9,252 bases of DNA from JADJOY01 sp016713535 [NCBI: Deltaproteobacteria bacterium] (GCA_016713535.1 JADJOY010000055.1:1-9252); one strand, 5' to 3'. Positions 1 to 7,594 are shown, counted from the stretch's first letter. Program-made: numbers and translations. Notes: a model not told the origin generated them from the letters alone.

Positions 1-576
1 CCGCCGCTCGAGGAGCAGGCCGAGCTCGCCGCAGGCTCGCGCCGCGCCGACGAGGTGAGCTTCCCGCGCGCGCCCCGAGGCGCCGGTGGTGAGCGATGCG
101 CGCCGCGAGCACCGGGCCGGGCTTCGTGGCGCTCGGCGCCCTCGCCGCGTTTCGCCGCTGGCGCCGGCGGCCACGTCCAGCTCGGCGTCGACCCCGCGCG
201 CGGCGGGCGGGGTGCGTTGTGGCTGGTGGTCGATCGCGGCGAGCGCTGGTCCGCCACCGAGGTCGACGAGCCGACCACGTGGGACGCCGCGGCGCGCGAC
301 GCGCTGGTGCGCGAGGTGCTCGGGCTCGCGAACGAGGCGGTGGTGATGGTGGGCACCGACGCGGCGCAGCCGAGCGCCGCGGATCGCGTGCTCCTCGGCG
401 CGTGGCTGGCGGAGGTTCCGGCGAGCCGCGTGCGCTTCCTCGGCGATGGCCGCCTCGCCGGTCTGCACGCGCTTCTCACCTCGCGCGCGGCGCGCGCGGC
501 GTGGGCGGCGCACGACCCGATCGTGCACCTCTCGACGCGGTCACGCGGGCGGGTCCGCCGCCCCGGGAGCGCGTGC
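1..576 (+). CDS. 3' part of an unrecognised gene, reading frame disturbed
   Basis: The gene starts outside the window. Coding-like third-position G/C runs in frame 1 from 1 to about 75, then in frame 3 from 96 to about 165, then in frame 1 again from about 165 to 540. This suggests at least two indels. The clear part, about 165-540, includes LGVDPARGG, WLVVDRGERW, ASRVRFLGDGRLAGLHALL and a basic end. The segment VRFLGDGRLAGLHALLTSR followed by HDPIVHLS vaguely resembles the C-terminal end of ASKHA-domain (RACo/DUF4445) corrinoid-protein activators, but the AGAFG-type motif expected before it is missing, so I do not name it. No in-frame stop is seen before the promoter region near 577, so the true end is uncertain. 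It could also be a decayed gene. Confidence is moderate that the stretch is coding and low for any family. Confidence 0.4.
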
Positions 577-603
577 TATCTTCGGAGTGAAACACGTTTC
601 ACT
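577..603 (+). promoter_or_regulatory. TetR-type operator palindrome with a possible -10 box
   Basis: Positions 586-603 read AGTGAAAC-AC-GTTTCACT, a perfect 8-base inverted repeat with a 2-base centre. It fits TnnAACnnGTTnnA, the KstR consensus for steroid-catabolism regulators, and also the GAAAC-n-GTTTC core of PsrA/FadR-like regulators; both are TetR-family proteins. A TATCTT hexamer at 577-582 could be a -10 box, which would put the transcription start inside the palindrome, a classic repressor position. No good -35 is visible. The palindrome ends 18 bases before the ATG at 622. The repressor gene itself is not in the window. The sequence match is direct; the regulator type is inferred. 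Confidence 0.6.
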
Positions 604-621
604 TCACCCCACGCACACACC

Positions 622-1720
622 ATGAGCACGCCGCCGCCCACCGTCATCGATCCCGCCAGCCGCGAGGCCTTCGTCGCCCCCGACCACTCGTTCCACGAGC
701 TCACCGTCGCGCGCGTCGTCGAGGAGACCGCCGATTCGCGCTCGTTCGTGTTCGCGATCCCGCCCGCGCTCGGCGAGGTGTTCCGCTACGTCGCCGGCCA
801 GTTCCTGACCGTCGAGGTCGACGTCGGCTCCGTGCGTCTCAAGCGCTGCTACTCGCTCTCGAGCTCGCCCGACACCGACACCGAGCACAAGGTGACGGTG
901 AAGCGCGTCGTGGGCGGGCGCGTCTCGAACTGGATGATCGACCACCTGAAGGGTGGCGAGACCCTGCGGGTGCTGCCACCGGCGGGCCTCTTCGTCCTCA
1001 AGCCGCGTGGCAATCCGGTGACGCTCTTCGGCGGCGGCAGCGGCGTCACGCCGGTGCTCTCGATCCTCAAGACCGCGCTCGCCACCACCGAGCGGCGGGT
1101 GAGCTCGTGTACGCCAACCGCGACCGCGACTCGATCATCTTCCGCGAAGAGATCGAGGGGCTGGCCGCGCGTTACCCCGAGCGCCTCGAGGTCATCCACC
1201 GCCTCGACGCCGAGCAGGGCTTCCTGGACCGCCCATCGGTCCTCGGGTACCTCCGCGGCTGGGAGGAGAGCGACTTCTACATCTGTGGACCGGCGCCGTT
1301 CATGGACGTGATCGAGGGGACGCTGGTCGAGCTCGGCATCCACGCCGACCACATCCACGTCGAGCGTTTCGTCTCGCCCCACGACCCCGACCGCGTCGAG
1401 CCCGAGCCCACCGGCGCCGCCGCGGTGCACGCGGCTCCCGTCGACGCGCGGGTGTCGATCCACCTGAAGGGCGAGACTCGCGAGTTCGACTGCCCCTCCG
1501 GGAAGACCATCCTCGAGGCGGCGCGCGCGGCCGGCATCAAGACGCCCTCGAACTGCGAGGACGGCTACTGCAGCGTGCCGCGGCAAGCTCACCGAGGGCG
1601 AGGGTGTGGATGCGCCTCCACGACGCCCTCACCAAGACCGAGCTCGAGCAGCGCTGGGTGCTCACGTGTCAGGCGCGGCCGACGGCCGCGCGCGTCGCCG
1701 TGGACTTCGACGAGGCGTAG
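622..1720 (+). pseudogene. Frameshifted NAD(P)H:2Fe-2S oxidoreductase (KshB/PaaE-like)
   Basis: This is the reductase component of an oxygenase system, passing electrons from NAD(P)H through FAD and a plant-type 2Fe-2S cluster. The FAD motif RCYSLSSSP is at residues 75-83 and the nucleotide-binding GGGSGVTP at 137-144. A CGP motif lies at nt 1284-1292. The C-terminal ferredoxin domain has cysteines at nt 1554, 1569 and 1667. Domain order FAD-NAD-2Fe-2S and about 367 residues match 3-ketosteroid 9-alpha-hydroxylase reductase (KshB) and phenylacetyl-CoA epoxidase PaaE. The frame breaks three times: a lost G near 1101 (frame 1 to 3), a lost TG near 1578 (frame 3 to 1, removing the third cluster cysteine) and an extra G near 1603 (frame 1 to 2). 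After repair it reads on to TAG at 1718-1720. No Shine-Dalgarno sequence precedes the ATG. It may be a real pseudogene or sequencing error. The exact substrate system cannot be told. Confidence 0.85.
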
Positions 1721-1776
1721 GGCTCCCCGGGGGCCTGGCGCCCGCCCGTACGCCGCTTCGCACGCCCCGGATGGAG

Positions 1777-1795
1777 GGGCACGCGCCGCGTGCCC
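1777..1795. repeat. GC-rich perfect inverted repeat after the reductase gene
   Basis: The arms GGGCACGCG and CGCGTGCCC flank a single C in the 221-base gap between the reductase and the phosphofructokinase gene. No run of T follows on either side, so it is not a standard intrinsic terminator. It might still act as a 3' end stem or a protein site. The rest of this gap (1721-1941) shows no gene; its AT-richer patch at 1881-1889 could belong to the next gene's promoter, but I find no convincing -35/-10 pair. Confidence 0.35.
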
Positions 1796-1941
1796 GGCGA
1801 TACGCGGAGTCGTTGCGTCGGCACGGACGTCGTTTCCAGTACCACGGCGAGCCCACCCTCTCCCGCGGGCACGCGGTCTGCATTAAATCGACGTTCACCT
1901 AGCAACTCGTCCCTGCATTCGTTCGGGCGAAGGAGAGCGTC

Positions 1942-3207
1942 ATGGCGGACTCCACCCCTCCCACCGTAGGAATCCTCGTCGGCGGCGGTCCCGCGCCCGG
2001 CATCAACGGCGTGATCTCGGCGGCGACCATCGAGGCCCGCAACCGCGGCCTGCGTGTGATCGGCCTGATGCACGGCTTCGAGTGGCTGGTGAAGAAGGAC
2101 ATCAGCCACATCCGCGAGCTCGACATCAACGACGTGTCGCGCGTCCACCTGCGGGGCGGCTCGATCCTGCGCACCGCGCGCGAGAATCCGACCACCGACC
2201 CCGGCAAGATGAAGAACGTCATCGACTCGCTGGGCCAGCTCGGCATCAACTACCTGATCACCATCGGCGGCGACGACACCGCGTACTCGGCGCAGCGCAT
2301 CGAGGCCGAGGCCGGCGGCCGCGTGAAGGTGGTCCACGTCCCGAAGACCATCGACAACGACCTGCCGCTGCCGGGCCTGACGCCCACCTTCGGCTTCACC
2401 ACGGCCGTGCAGGTCGGCGTGGGCATCGTCGCCACGCTGATGGAGGACGCGCGCACCACGGCGCGCTGGTACATCGTGGTGGCGATGGGCCGCAAGGCCG
2501 GCCACTTGGCCCTCGGCATCGGCAAGGCCGCGGGCGCCACGGTCACGCTCATCGGCGAGGACTTCCGCTCCGGCAAAATCCCGCTGCGCGAGATCGGCGA
2601 CATCCTCGAGGGCAGCATCCTGAAGCGCGAGACCATGGGTCGGCCGTACGGCGTCGCAGTGGTCGCCGAGGGGCTCGCCGAGCGCATGGATCCGGCCGAG
2701 CTCGAGGACCTCAAGGACGTCGAGCGCGACGAGCACGGCCACATCCGTCTCGCCGAGGTCGACCTCGGCCGGCTGCTGCAAGGCGAGCTCAAGCGCCGCC
2801 TCAAGGCGCGCGGCCTGAAGCGCACCATCGTCAGCAAGGACGTGGGCTACGAGCTGCGCTGCGCGGCGCCCGTGACCTACGACCTCGAGTACACCCGCGA
2901 CCTCGGCTACGGCGCGGTCAAGCTCTTGATGAGCGGCGGCACCGGCGCGATGGTGACGATCCAGGCGGGGCGGCTGGTGCCGATGTTCTTCGCCGAGCTC
3001 CAGGACCCGGCCACCGGCCGCACCCGGGTGCGCTACGTGAACACCGAGACCGAGAGCTACGAGGCGGCCGCCAAGTACATGATCCGCCTCAACCGGCCCG
3101 ACTTCGAGGAACCGGCGCGGCTCGCCAAGCTCGCCGAGGTCGGCAACACCGACCCGGGGACGTTCGAGAAGCAGTTCGGTTACCTGGGACGCCGCTTCCG
3201 CTGGTGA
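1942..3207 (+). CDS. pfp: Pyrophosphate-dependent 6-phosphofructokinase
   Basis: It phosphorylates fructose 6-phosphate to fructose 1,6-bisphosphate in cytoplasmic glycolysis, probably using pyrophosphate and reversibly (EC 2.7.1.90). At 421 residues it has the PFK phosphoryl-donor loop GGGPAPGIN (14-22), GGDDT (109-113), the catalytic PKTIDND (134-140) and the sugar-phosphate motif MGRKAGHLA (182-190). In ATP-dependent enzymes such as E. coli PfkA the matching positions are glycines (GGDGS and GTIDND). Asp112 and Lys135 here are the known signature of PPi use. The start ATG is supported by AAGGAG at 1930-1935, six bases upstream. The frame is intact, unlike the gene before it. It stands alone, with 64 bases before the glycan cluster. 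Family assignment is firm; donor choice is inferred from two residues. Confidence 0.95.
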   Translation: MADSTPPTVGILVGGGPAPGINGVISAATIEARNRGLRVIGLMHGFEWLVKKDISHIRELDINDVSRVHLRGGSILRTARENPTTDPGKMKNVIDSLGQLGINYLITIGGDDTAYSAQRIEAEAGGRVKVVHVPKTIDNDLPLPGLTPTFGFTTAVQVGVGIVATLMEDARTTARWYIVVAMGRKAGHLALGIGKAAGATVTLIGEDFRSGKIPLREIGDILEGSILKRETMGRPYGVAVVAEGLAERMDPAELEDLKDVERDEHGHIRLAEVDLGRLLQGELKRRLKARGLKRTIVSKDVGYELRCAAPVTYDLEYTRDLGYGAVKLLMSGGTGAMVTIQAGRLVPMFFAELQDPATGRTRVRYVNTETESYEAAAKYMIRLNRPDFEEPARLAKLAEVGNTDPGTFEKQFGYLGRRFRW

Positions 3208-3241
3208 GCGGAGGCGGGCGGGTGCCGCGGCGTCCCCCGAA

Positions 3242-3260
3242 CACCCGCGTCGCGCGGGTG
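3242..3260 (+). promoter_or_regulatory. Hairpin abutting the ribosome binding site of the glycan operon
   Basis: Arms CACCCGCG and CGCGGGTG pair perfectly around a TCG loop. The last base of the right arm is the first base of the GGAG at 3260-3263 that serves the GTG start at 3272. No T-run follows, so it is not an intrinsic terminator of the phosphofructokinase transcript. It could limit ribosome access or protect an RNA end; that role is inferred. Confidence 0.45.
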
Positions 3261-3271
3261 GAGAGCGGTGC

Positions 3272-4777
3272 GTGAGAGCGCTCTACGAGACCGCCTGGGA
3301 GACGATCGCGGCGCTCGACCTCGAGGGCGAGGCGCGCGCCCACACCGCCGAGGTCGAGGCGCTCGGCCGGGGTGAGCGCGTGCTCGACCTCGGCCGCGGG
3401 CGCGGCGCCGACGCCGCGGCGCTCGCGGAGCGCTTCCGCGAGGTGATCGCGATCGACGTGGCGGCGGCGGGGAGCGCTTGCCCACCGCCGCCGGGTGTGA
3501 CGTTGCTCGCCGCCGACCTCGAGCGGCCACTGCCGCTCGCGGACGGCGCGGTCGACGCGGTGCTGGCGCTCGACGTGATCGAGCACCTCGCCGATCCGGG
3601 TGCCTTGCTCGCGGAGCTCGCGCGCACGCTGCGGCGCGGCGGGCGCTTGGTGCTCACCACTCCCAACGGCCGCTTCCACCGGCACGGGTTGGAGTGGCTG
3701 CGCGGGCGTCCGCCGCGCACCATCGACGAGAGCGGGCTGCTCGCCGGGCTGCCCGCGCCCCACCATGGCCACATCTCGCTGCTCACGAGCAGCGTGCTCA
3801 CGAGCTGGCTGCGAGCGGCGGGGTTCGAGATCGAGGAGCTCGCGGGCGTGGGTCATGCGAGCGACCACTGGCTGCGGTGGTCTCGCTGGCTGCCGCGCGC
3901 GGCGCGGCGCGAGCTCTTCGCGCAGGGGCTCAGGGTGGTGGCGCGGCGCACGGCTGCGCCGGCGCCGATCCGGCGTGCGCGCGAGGTGAGTGCCATCGTG
4001 GTCACTGACGACGGCGGCGAGGACCTCGAGGCGTGCCTGGCCGCGCTCGCGGCGGTCCGCGGTCCGGTTCGGGTGAGCGAGACGTTCGTGGTCGACAACG
4101 CCTCCACCGACGGCGCGGTCGAGCGCGCGAAGGCGCGCTTCCCGGCCACGGTGGTGCTCGCGAACCCTAGCAACCGTGGCTTCGGCGCGGCGGTGAACCT
4201 CGCGGCGGGGCGCGCGCACGCGCCGCGCTTGCTCGTGCTCAATCCCGACGTCACGCTCCGCCCGGGGGCGATCACGGCGATGGAGGCGATGTTCGGCTCG
4301 GATCCGGCGCTGGCGGTGGCGGGTGGGCGGCTCACGCGCCCCGACGGCACGCCCGCGCTCTCGTGGGTCCACTTCCCGACGCCGCGGGTGATCGCGGCGT
4401 GGCTCGCCGCGCGCCTCGGCGCGGCGCGGCTCGCAGGCTGGCTCACGCCGGCGCCCGGCGCCGCGGGTGGCGGGCCGATCGGCGCCTGCCTGCTCGTCGA
4501 TCGCGACACGTTCCATGCCGTGGGCGGCTTCGACGAGCGCTTCTTCCTCTACGCCGAGGAGATCGATCTCTGCGAGCGGCTGCGGCGCGCGGGCCGCTCC
4601 GTGGCGTGCGCGCCGATCGTGGTGGGCACGCACCGCGAAGGTGGCAGCACCGCGCGCGTGCCCGACCAGGCGCGCGCGGCGTGGCTCGCGAGCCACGAGG
4701 CGCTCTATCGCAAATGGCGGCGCCCGCTCGCGGGCTGGCTCTTCCGCCAGGCGTTCAAGCTCGCGGGGGCGCCGTGA
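3272..4777 (+). CDS. Fused SAM methyltransferase - family 2 glycosyltransferase
   Basis: A two-domain enzyme of 501 residues, probably cytoplasmic or at the inner membrane face, for building or decorating a surface polysaccharide. The N-terminal class I methyltransferase spans about 30-225: motif I VLDLGRGRG (37-45, with Arg where Cys is usual), acidic ID (61-62), LDVIEHL (100-106) and GGRLVLTTPNGR (123-134). After a short basic linker, the GT2 domain spans about 238-490: VDNASTDG (274-281), NRGFGAAVN (301-309), LNPDV (323-327) and GGFDERFFLYAEEIDLCERL (418-437), as in WbbL-type rhamnosyltransferases. No membrane segment is evident. The start is GTG with GGAG eight bases upstream. It overlaps the next gene by four bases. 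The two domains sit in one uninterrupted frame. Donor and acceptor sugars are unknown. Confidence 0.9.
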   Translation: MRALYETAWETIAALDLEGEARAHTAEVEALGRGERVLDLGRGRGADAAALAERFREVIAIDVAAAGSACPPPPGVTLLAADLERPLPLADGAVDAVLALDVIEHLADPGALLAELARTLRRGGRLVLTTPNGRFHRHGLEWLRGRPPRTIDESGLLAGLPAPHHGHISLLTSSVLTSWLRAAGFEIEELAGVGHASDHWLRWSRWLPRAARRELFAQGLRVVARRTAAPAPIRRAREVSAIVVTDDGGEDLEACLAALAAVRGPVRVSETFVVDNASTDGAVERAKARFPATVVLANPSNRGFGAAVNLAAGRAHAPRLLVLNPDVTLRPGAITAMEAMFGSDPALAVAGGRLTRPDGTPALSWVHFPTPRVIAAWLAARLGAARLAGWLTPAPGAAGGGPIGACLLVDRDTFHAVGGFDERFFLYAEEIDLCERLRRAGRSVACAPIVVGTHREGGSTARVPDQARAAWLASHEALYRKWRRPLAGWLFRQAFKLAGAP

Positions 4778-5745
4778 CCGGCGCGGGCGCTGCGGCGGTC
4801 GAGCGCTCGCTCGCCGTGGTCGTCCCGACGCGCGGCTCGCCCACCCTCCTGCGCGCCCTCGAGTCGCTGGCGGCGGACCTCGCGACCGCGTTCACCGATG
4901 CGCTGCTGGTGGTGATCGACGACGCGACGCCGCGCCCGATCGAGATCCCCGAGCGAGTCGGCGGAATCGCGACGCGCCTCTTGCGCCTCGACCGCCGCCA
5001 CGGCTTCGGGCCGGCGGTGAACGTGGGTGTCGCCGCGTGCGCGGCGCGCTGGGTGGCCGTCGTCAACGACGACGTCGAGGTGGAGCGCGGCTGCTTCACG
5101 GCGTTGGTCGACGCGCTCGTGAAGCGCACCGCGTGGGTCGCGTGCCCCGCGGTGGAGGCGCGCGAGGCGCCGTCGAGCGCGCCGGGGCGGACCTCGGTGG
5201 TGGACGAGAGCCTCTACCGCCTGGTGTGGGACCGCGCGACGCTGCGCACCCAGCCGATCGCCTTCGAGCGCTCGCTCACGCCGCACTATCCGTCGGGCGC
5301 GCTGGCCCTCTACGACCGCGCGTGCTGGGACGTGCTCGGCGGCTACGACGAGCACTTCGCGCCGTATTACTGGGAGGACGTCGACCTGGGGCTGCGCGCG
5401 CTGGCGCGCCGGCTCGCCGGCGACGAGCGCTTCACGGCGGTCCACGTGCCCGCGGCGCGGGGGCGCCACGAGCGCCACCGCACGGTGGTCGACGAGCCGC
5501 GCTCGCTGCGCAAGACGATCTACCGGCGCAATCGCGAGCTCATCCTGCATCGCCACCTGGCGAGCCCGAGCTTGCGGCGCGCGCACCTCGCGATGCTGGT
5601 GCCGCGCGCGCTCCGTGGGTTGCTGTCCGGCGACGCGAGCCACCTGCGCGGGGCGCTGTGGGCCCGTCGCCTCGGCCGCACCGAGTGGCGCGACGGGGCG
5701 CCTCCGAGCGGCGCCCTCGACGCGCTCCTCGACGGCCGGGTGTGA
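4774..5745 (+). CDS. Family 2 glycosyltransferase
   Basis: A 323-residue GT-A fold sugar transferase, likely adding one sugar to a lipid-linked glycan on the cytoplasmic side. Visible motifs are the nucleotide-binding strand VVVPTRGSPTLLRALESL (15-32), VIDDATP (47-53), GFGPAVNVGV (77-86), the metal-binding-type VNDD (97-100) and GGYDEHFAPYYWEDVDLGLR (189-208), with the probable catalytic Glu201-Asp202. The GTG start at 4774 shares the GTGA with the stop of the preceding gene, so translation is probably coupled. The frame stays open upstream of this point, but that part only shadows the previous gene. The C-terminal region (about 240-323) is basic and may bind membrane. The sugar specificity cannot be read from the sequence. 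Confidence 0.9.
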   Translation: MTGAGAAAVERSLAVVVPTRGSPTLLRALESLAADLATAFTDALLVVIDDATPRPIEIPERVGGIATRLLRLDRRHGFGPAVNVGVAACAARWVAVVNDDVEVERGCFTALVDALVKRTAWVACPAVEAREAPSSAPGRTSVVDESLYRLVWDRATLRTQPIAFERSLTPHYPSGALALYDRACWDVLGGYDEHFAPYYWEDVDLGLRALARRLAGDERFTAVHVPAARGRHERHRTVVDEPRSLRKTIYRRNRELILHRHLASPSLRRAHLAMLVPRALRGLLSGDASHLRGALWARRLGRTEWRDGAPPSGALDALLDGRV

Positions 5746-5746
5746 C

Positions 5747-6892
5747 GTGAGCGGCGCGCCGCGCGCGACGCGCGTGCTGGTCCTCGACCACGCCCGCGAG
5801 CTGGGCGGCGCCGAGGTGGCCGTGGTGACGGCGCTCGCGGGGTTGGGGCGCGATCGCTTCGACGTCACGATCGCCGCTCCCGAGGGCGGCGCCTTCGCGG
5901 CGGCGGTGCGCCGCGCGGGCCTCGAGTTCGCGGCGCTGCCGCTCGACCGCGTGAGCCCGCGGCGCCCGCTCGCGGCGCGCCGGGCGCTCGCCGAGCTGCG
6001 CGCACTCGCCGCGGTGGCGCGACCCGACGTGGTGCTCGTGAACGGTGTGCGCGCGCTCAAGGCGTGCCTGGCCCTCGGCGGGCCCGGCGCCGTGCCGGTG
6101 GTGGCGTTCGTCCACGACGTCCTCGAGCCCGGCGTGGTCTCGCCGTGGATGGCGCGGGCGCGGCTCTTCCGCGAGCGCGTCGAGCGCTTCCTGGTGCCCA
6201 CCGGGGCCGCGGTCGCGGGCCTCGTGGCGCACGGGATCGAGCCGGCGCGCGTCACCGTGGTGCCACCCGCCGTCGAGGCGGTGGCGCCGCTCGCCGCGGC
6301 CGCGCGCGGCGAGGCGCGGCGCGCGATCGGGGTGGCCGCGGACGCGACACTCGTCGGCTACGTCGGCCAGCTCGAGGAGCGAAAGGGCGTCGACGTGCTC
6401 CTCGACGCCCTCGACCGCGCCGACCTCGGCGCCGGCGGCGAGGCGGTGATCGTGGGCGACGATCCGTTCGGCGAGCACGCCGCCTATCGCGAGCGGATCC
6501 TCGACCGGGCGCGCGGCCAGCCCCGGGTCCGGATCACGGGCTGGCGGTGGGATGCGCCGCGCCTGATCGCGGCCCTCGACGTACTGGTGTGCCCGTCGCG
6601 GCGGGACGCGTGTCCGCTCACGGTGCTGCAGGCGATGAGCGCGGGTGTGGCGGTGATCGGCACCCGGGTGGGCGGGATCCCCGAGCAGCTCGGCGGGGGC
6701 GCGGCCGGGGTGCTCGTGCCGCCCGACGACGCCGCGGCGCTCGCGGCGGCCCTCGAGCGGCTGGCCGGCGATGCGGCGGCGCGGGCGTCGCTCGGCGCCG
6801 CGGCGCGCGAGCGCCATCGCGCGCACTACGCGCTCGAGCTCGCGCGCGCTGGCCTCGCGGCGGCGCTCGCCGGGGCCGCCGCGCGCGATTGA
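5747..6892 (+). CDS. Family 4 glycosyltransferase (GT-B fold)
   Basis: A 381-residue retaining-type glycosyltransferase, third in the glycan operon, starting at a GTG one base after the preceding stop. The N-terminal half has VLVLDHARELGGAEVAVVTA, the usual acceptor-side GGAE loop. The C-terminal donor half has LVGYVGQLEERKGVDVLLDA, then VLVCPSRRDACPLTVLQAMS and VAVIGTRVGGIPEQL. The last block is the Glyco_transf_1 EX7E region, but the two acids are Asp287 and Gln295 rather than Glu and Glu. The final 80 residues are alanine-rich helices normal for the family. The role is sugar transfer onto the same surface glycan as its two neighbours, inferred from clustering; the substrate is unknown. Confidence 0.9.
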   Translation: MSGAPRATRVLVLDHARELGGAEVAVVTALAGLGRDRFDVTIAAPEGGAFAAAVRRAGLEFAALPLDRVSPRRPLAARRALAELRALAAVARPDVVLVNGVRALKACLALGGPGAVPVVAFVHDVLEPGVVSPWMARARLFRERVERFLVPTGAAVAGLVAHGIEPARVTVVPPAVEAVAPLAAAARGEARRAIGVAADATLVGYVGQLEERKGVDVLLDALDRADLGAGGEAVIVGDDPFGEHAAYRERILDRARGQPRVRITGWRWDAPRLIAALDVLVCPSRRDACPLTVLQAMSAGVAVIGTRVGGIPEQLGGGAAGVLVPPDDAAALAAALERLAGDAAARASLGAAARERHRAHYALELARAGLAAALAGAAARD

Positions 6893-6918
6893 CGCGCTCG
6901 GTGCGCGCTCCCTATGTT
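6889..6918 (+). promoter_or_regulatory. Sigma70-like promoter for rdgB
   Basis: TTGACG (6889-6894) and TATGTT (6913-6918) are separated by 18 bases. The -35 box overlaps the stop codon of the GT4 gene. Transcription would start near 6925, giving a leader of about 40 bases before the rdgB ATG and making rdgB, and perhaps the tRNA behind it, independent of the glycan operon. Confidence 0.55.
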
Positions 6919-6964
6919 GCCGCGCTCTCGCCGCGCGCACCGGATCGTCTCGTCGCCCTCGTCC

Positions 6965-7594
6965 ATGTCGCGGCTGATCTTCGCCACTCGCAACCGCGGC
7001 AAGGTCGCGGAGCTCGAGCGCATGCTGGTGGGGCAGGGGATCGAGGTCGAGGACCTGAGCGTTCACCCCGAGGTCGAGGAGATCGAGGAGACCGGAGACA
7101 CCTTCCGCGCCAACGCGATCCTCAAGGCCACCGTGGTGGCGGCGCGCACCGGCTTGCTCGCGCTCGCCGACGACTCGGGCCTCGAGGTGGACGGGCTCGG
7201 CGGACGGCCGGGCGTGCGCTCGGCGCGCTACGCGGGCGAGAAGGCGAGCGACGACGAGAACAACGCGCTGCTCGTCACCGAGGTCACGCCGCTCGCCTCC
7301 GTCGCGCGCACCGCCCGCTATCGTTGTGCCATCGCCGTGGCGGCGCCGTCGGGCGAGGTCGAGGTGGAGGAGGCGAGCGTCGAGGGGGTGATCGTGGTCG
7401 AGCCCCGCGGCAACGGCGGATTCGGATACGATCCGTACTTCCGCGTGCCATCCTTCGGCCGCACCATGGCCGAGCTCACCGCCTCCGAGAAGGACGGCAT
7501 CAGCCACCGGGGACTCGCGTTACGAAGGGCGCTGCCGCACGTGCACCGGATGCTGGAGACGATGCGCGAGCGGTCCGCGGCCGGCAGGAAGTGA
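6965..7594 (+). CDS. rdgB: XTP/dITP diphosphatase (Ham1/RdgB family)
   Basis: It hydrolyses dITP, ITP and XTP to the monophosphates plus pyrophosphate, keeping deaminated purines out of DNA and RNA; cytoplasmic, Mg-dependent. The 209 residues match the family's usual length. Motifs are ATRNRGKVAEL (7-17, with Thr8, Asn10 and Lys13 for phosphate and base binding), ADDSGLEVD (68-76, with catalytic Asp69), GGRPGVRSARYAG (79-91), GNGGFGYDPYF (149-159) and SHRG (180-183). The frame is open further upstream to 6914, but family alignment begins at MSRLIFATRN, so ATG 6965 is chosen; no strong Shine-Dalgarno is visible there. It ends 28 bases before a tRNA gene. Function is certain at family level. 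Confidence 0.96.
   Translation: MSRLIFATRNRGKVAELERMLVGQGIEVEDLSVHPEVEEIEETGDTFRANAILKATVVAARTGLLALADDSGLEVDGLGGRPGVRSARYAGEKASDDENNALLVTEVTPLASVARTARYRCAIAVAAPSGEVEVEEASVEGVIVVEPRGNGGFGYDPYFRVPSFGRTMAELTASEKDGISHRGLALRRALPHVHRMLETMRERSAAGRK

Noticed and set aside
55-1311. One long plus-strand frame joining the first gene and the reductase
   Set aside because: It crosses a promoter/operator and leaves the conserved reductase frame at 1101; it is open only because the first gene lacks a stop and the second is frameshifted.
1606-1902. Separate 98-residue gene downstream of the reductase
   Set aside because: The first part is an off-frame reading of the ferredoxin domain and the rest is Arg-rich with no motif.
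3089-4696. Long minus-strand frames (also 4705-6255 and 5540-7507)
   Set aside because: They are Arg/Ala/His-rich shadows of the plus-strand glycan genes in GC-rich DNA, with no recognisable motifs.
6914-6964. Upstream start for rdgB
   Set aside because: The extra 17 residues overlap the promoter and are not part of the family; MSRLIFATRN is the normal N-terminus.
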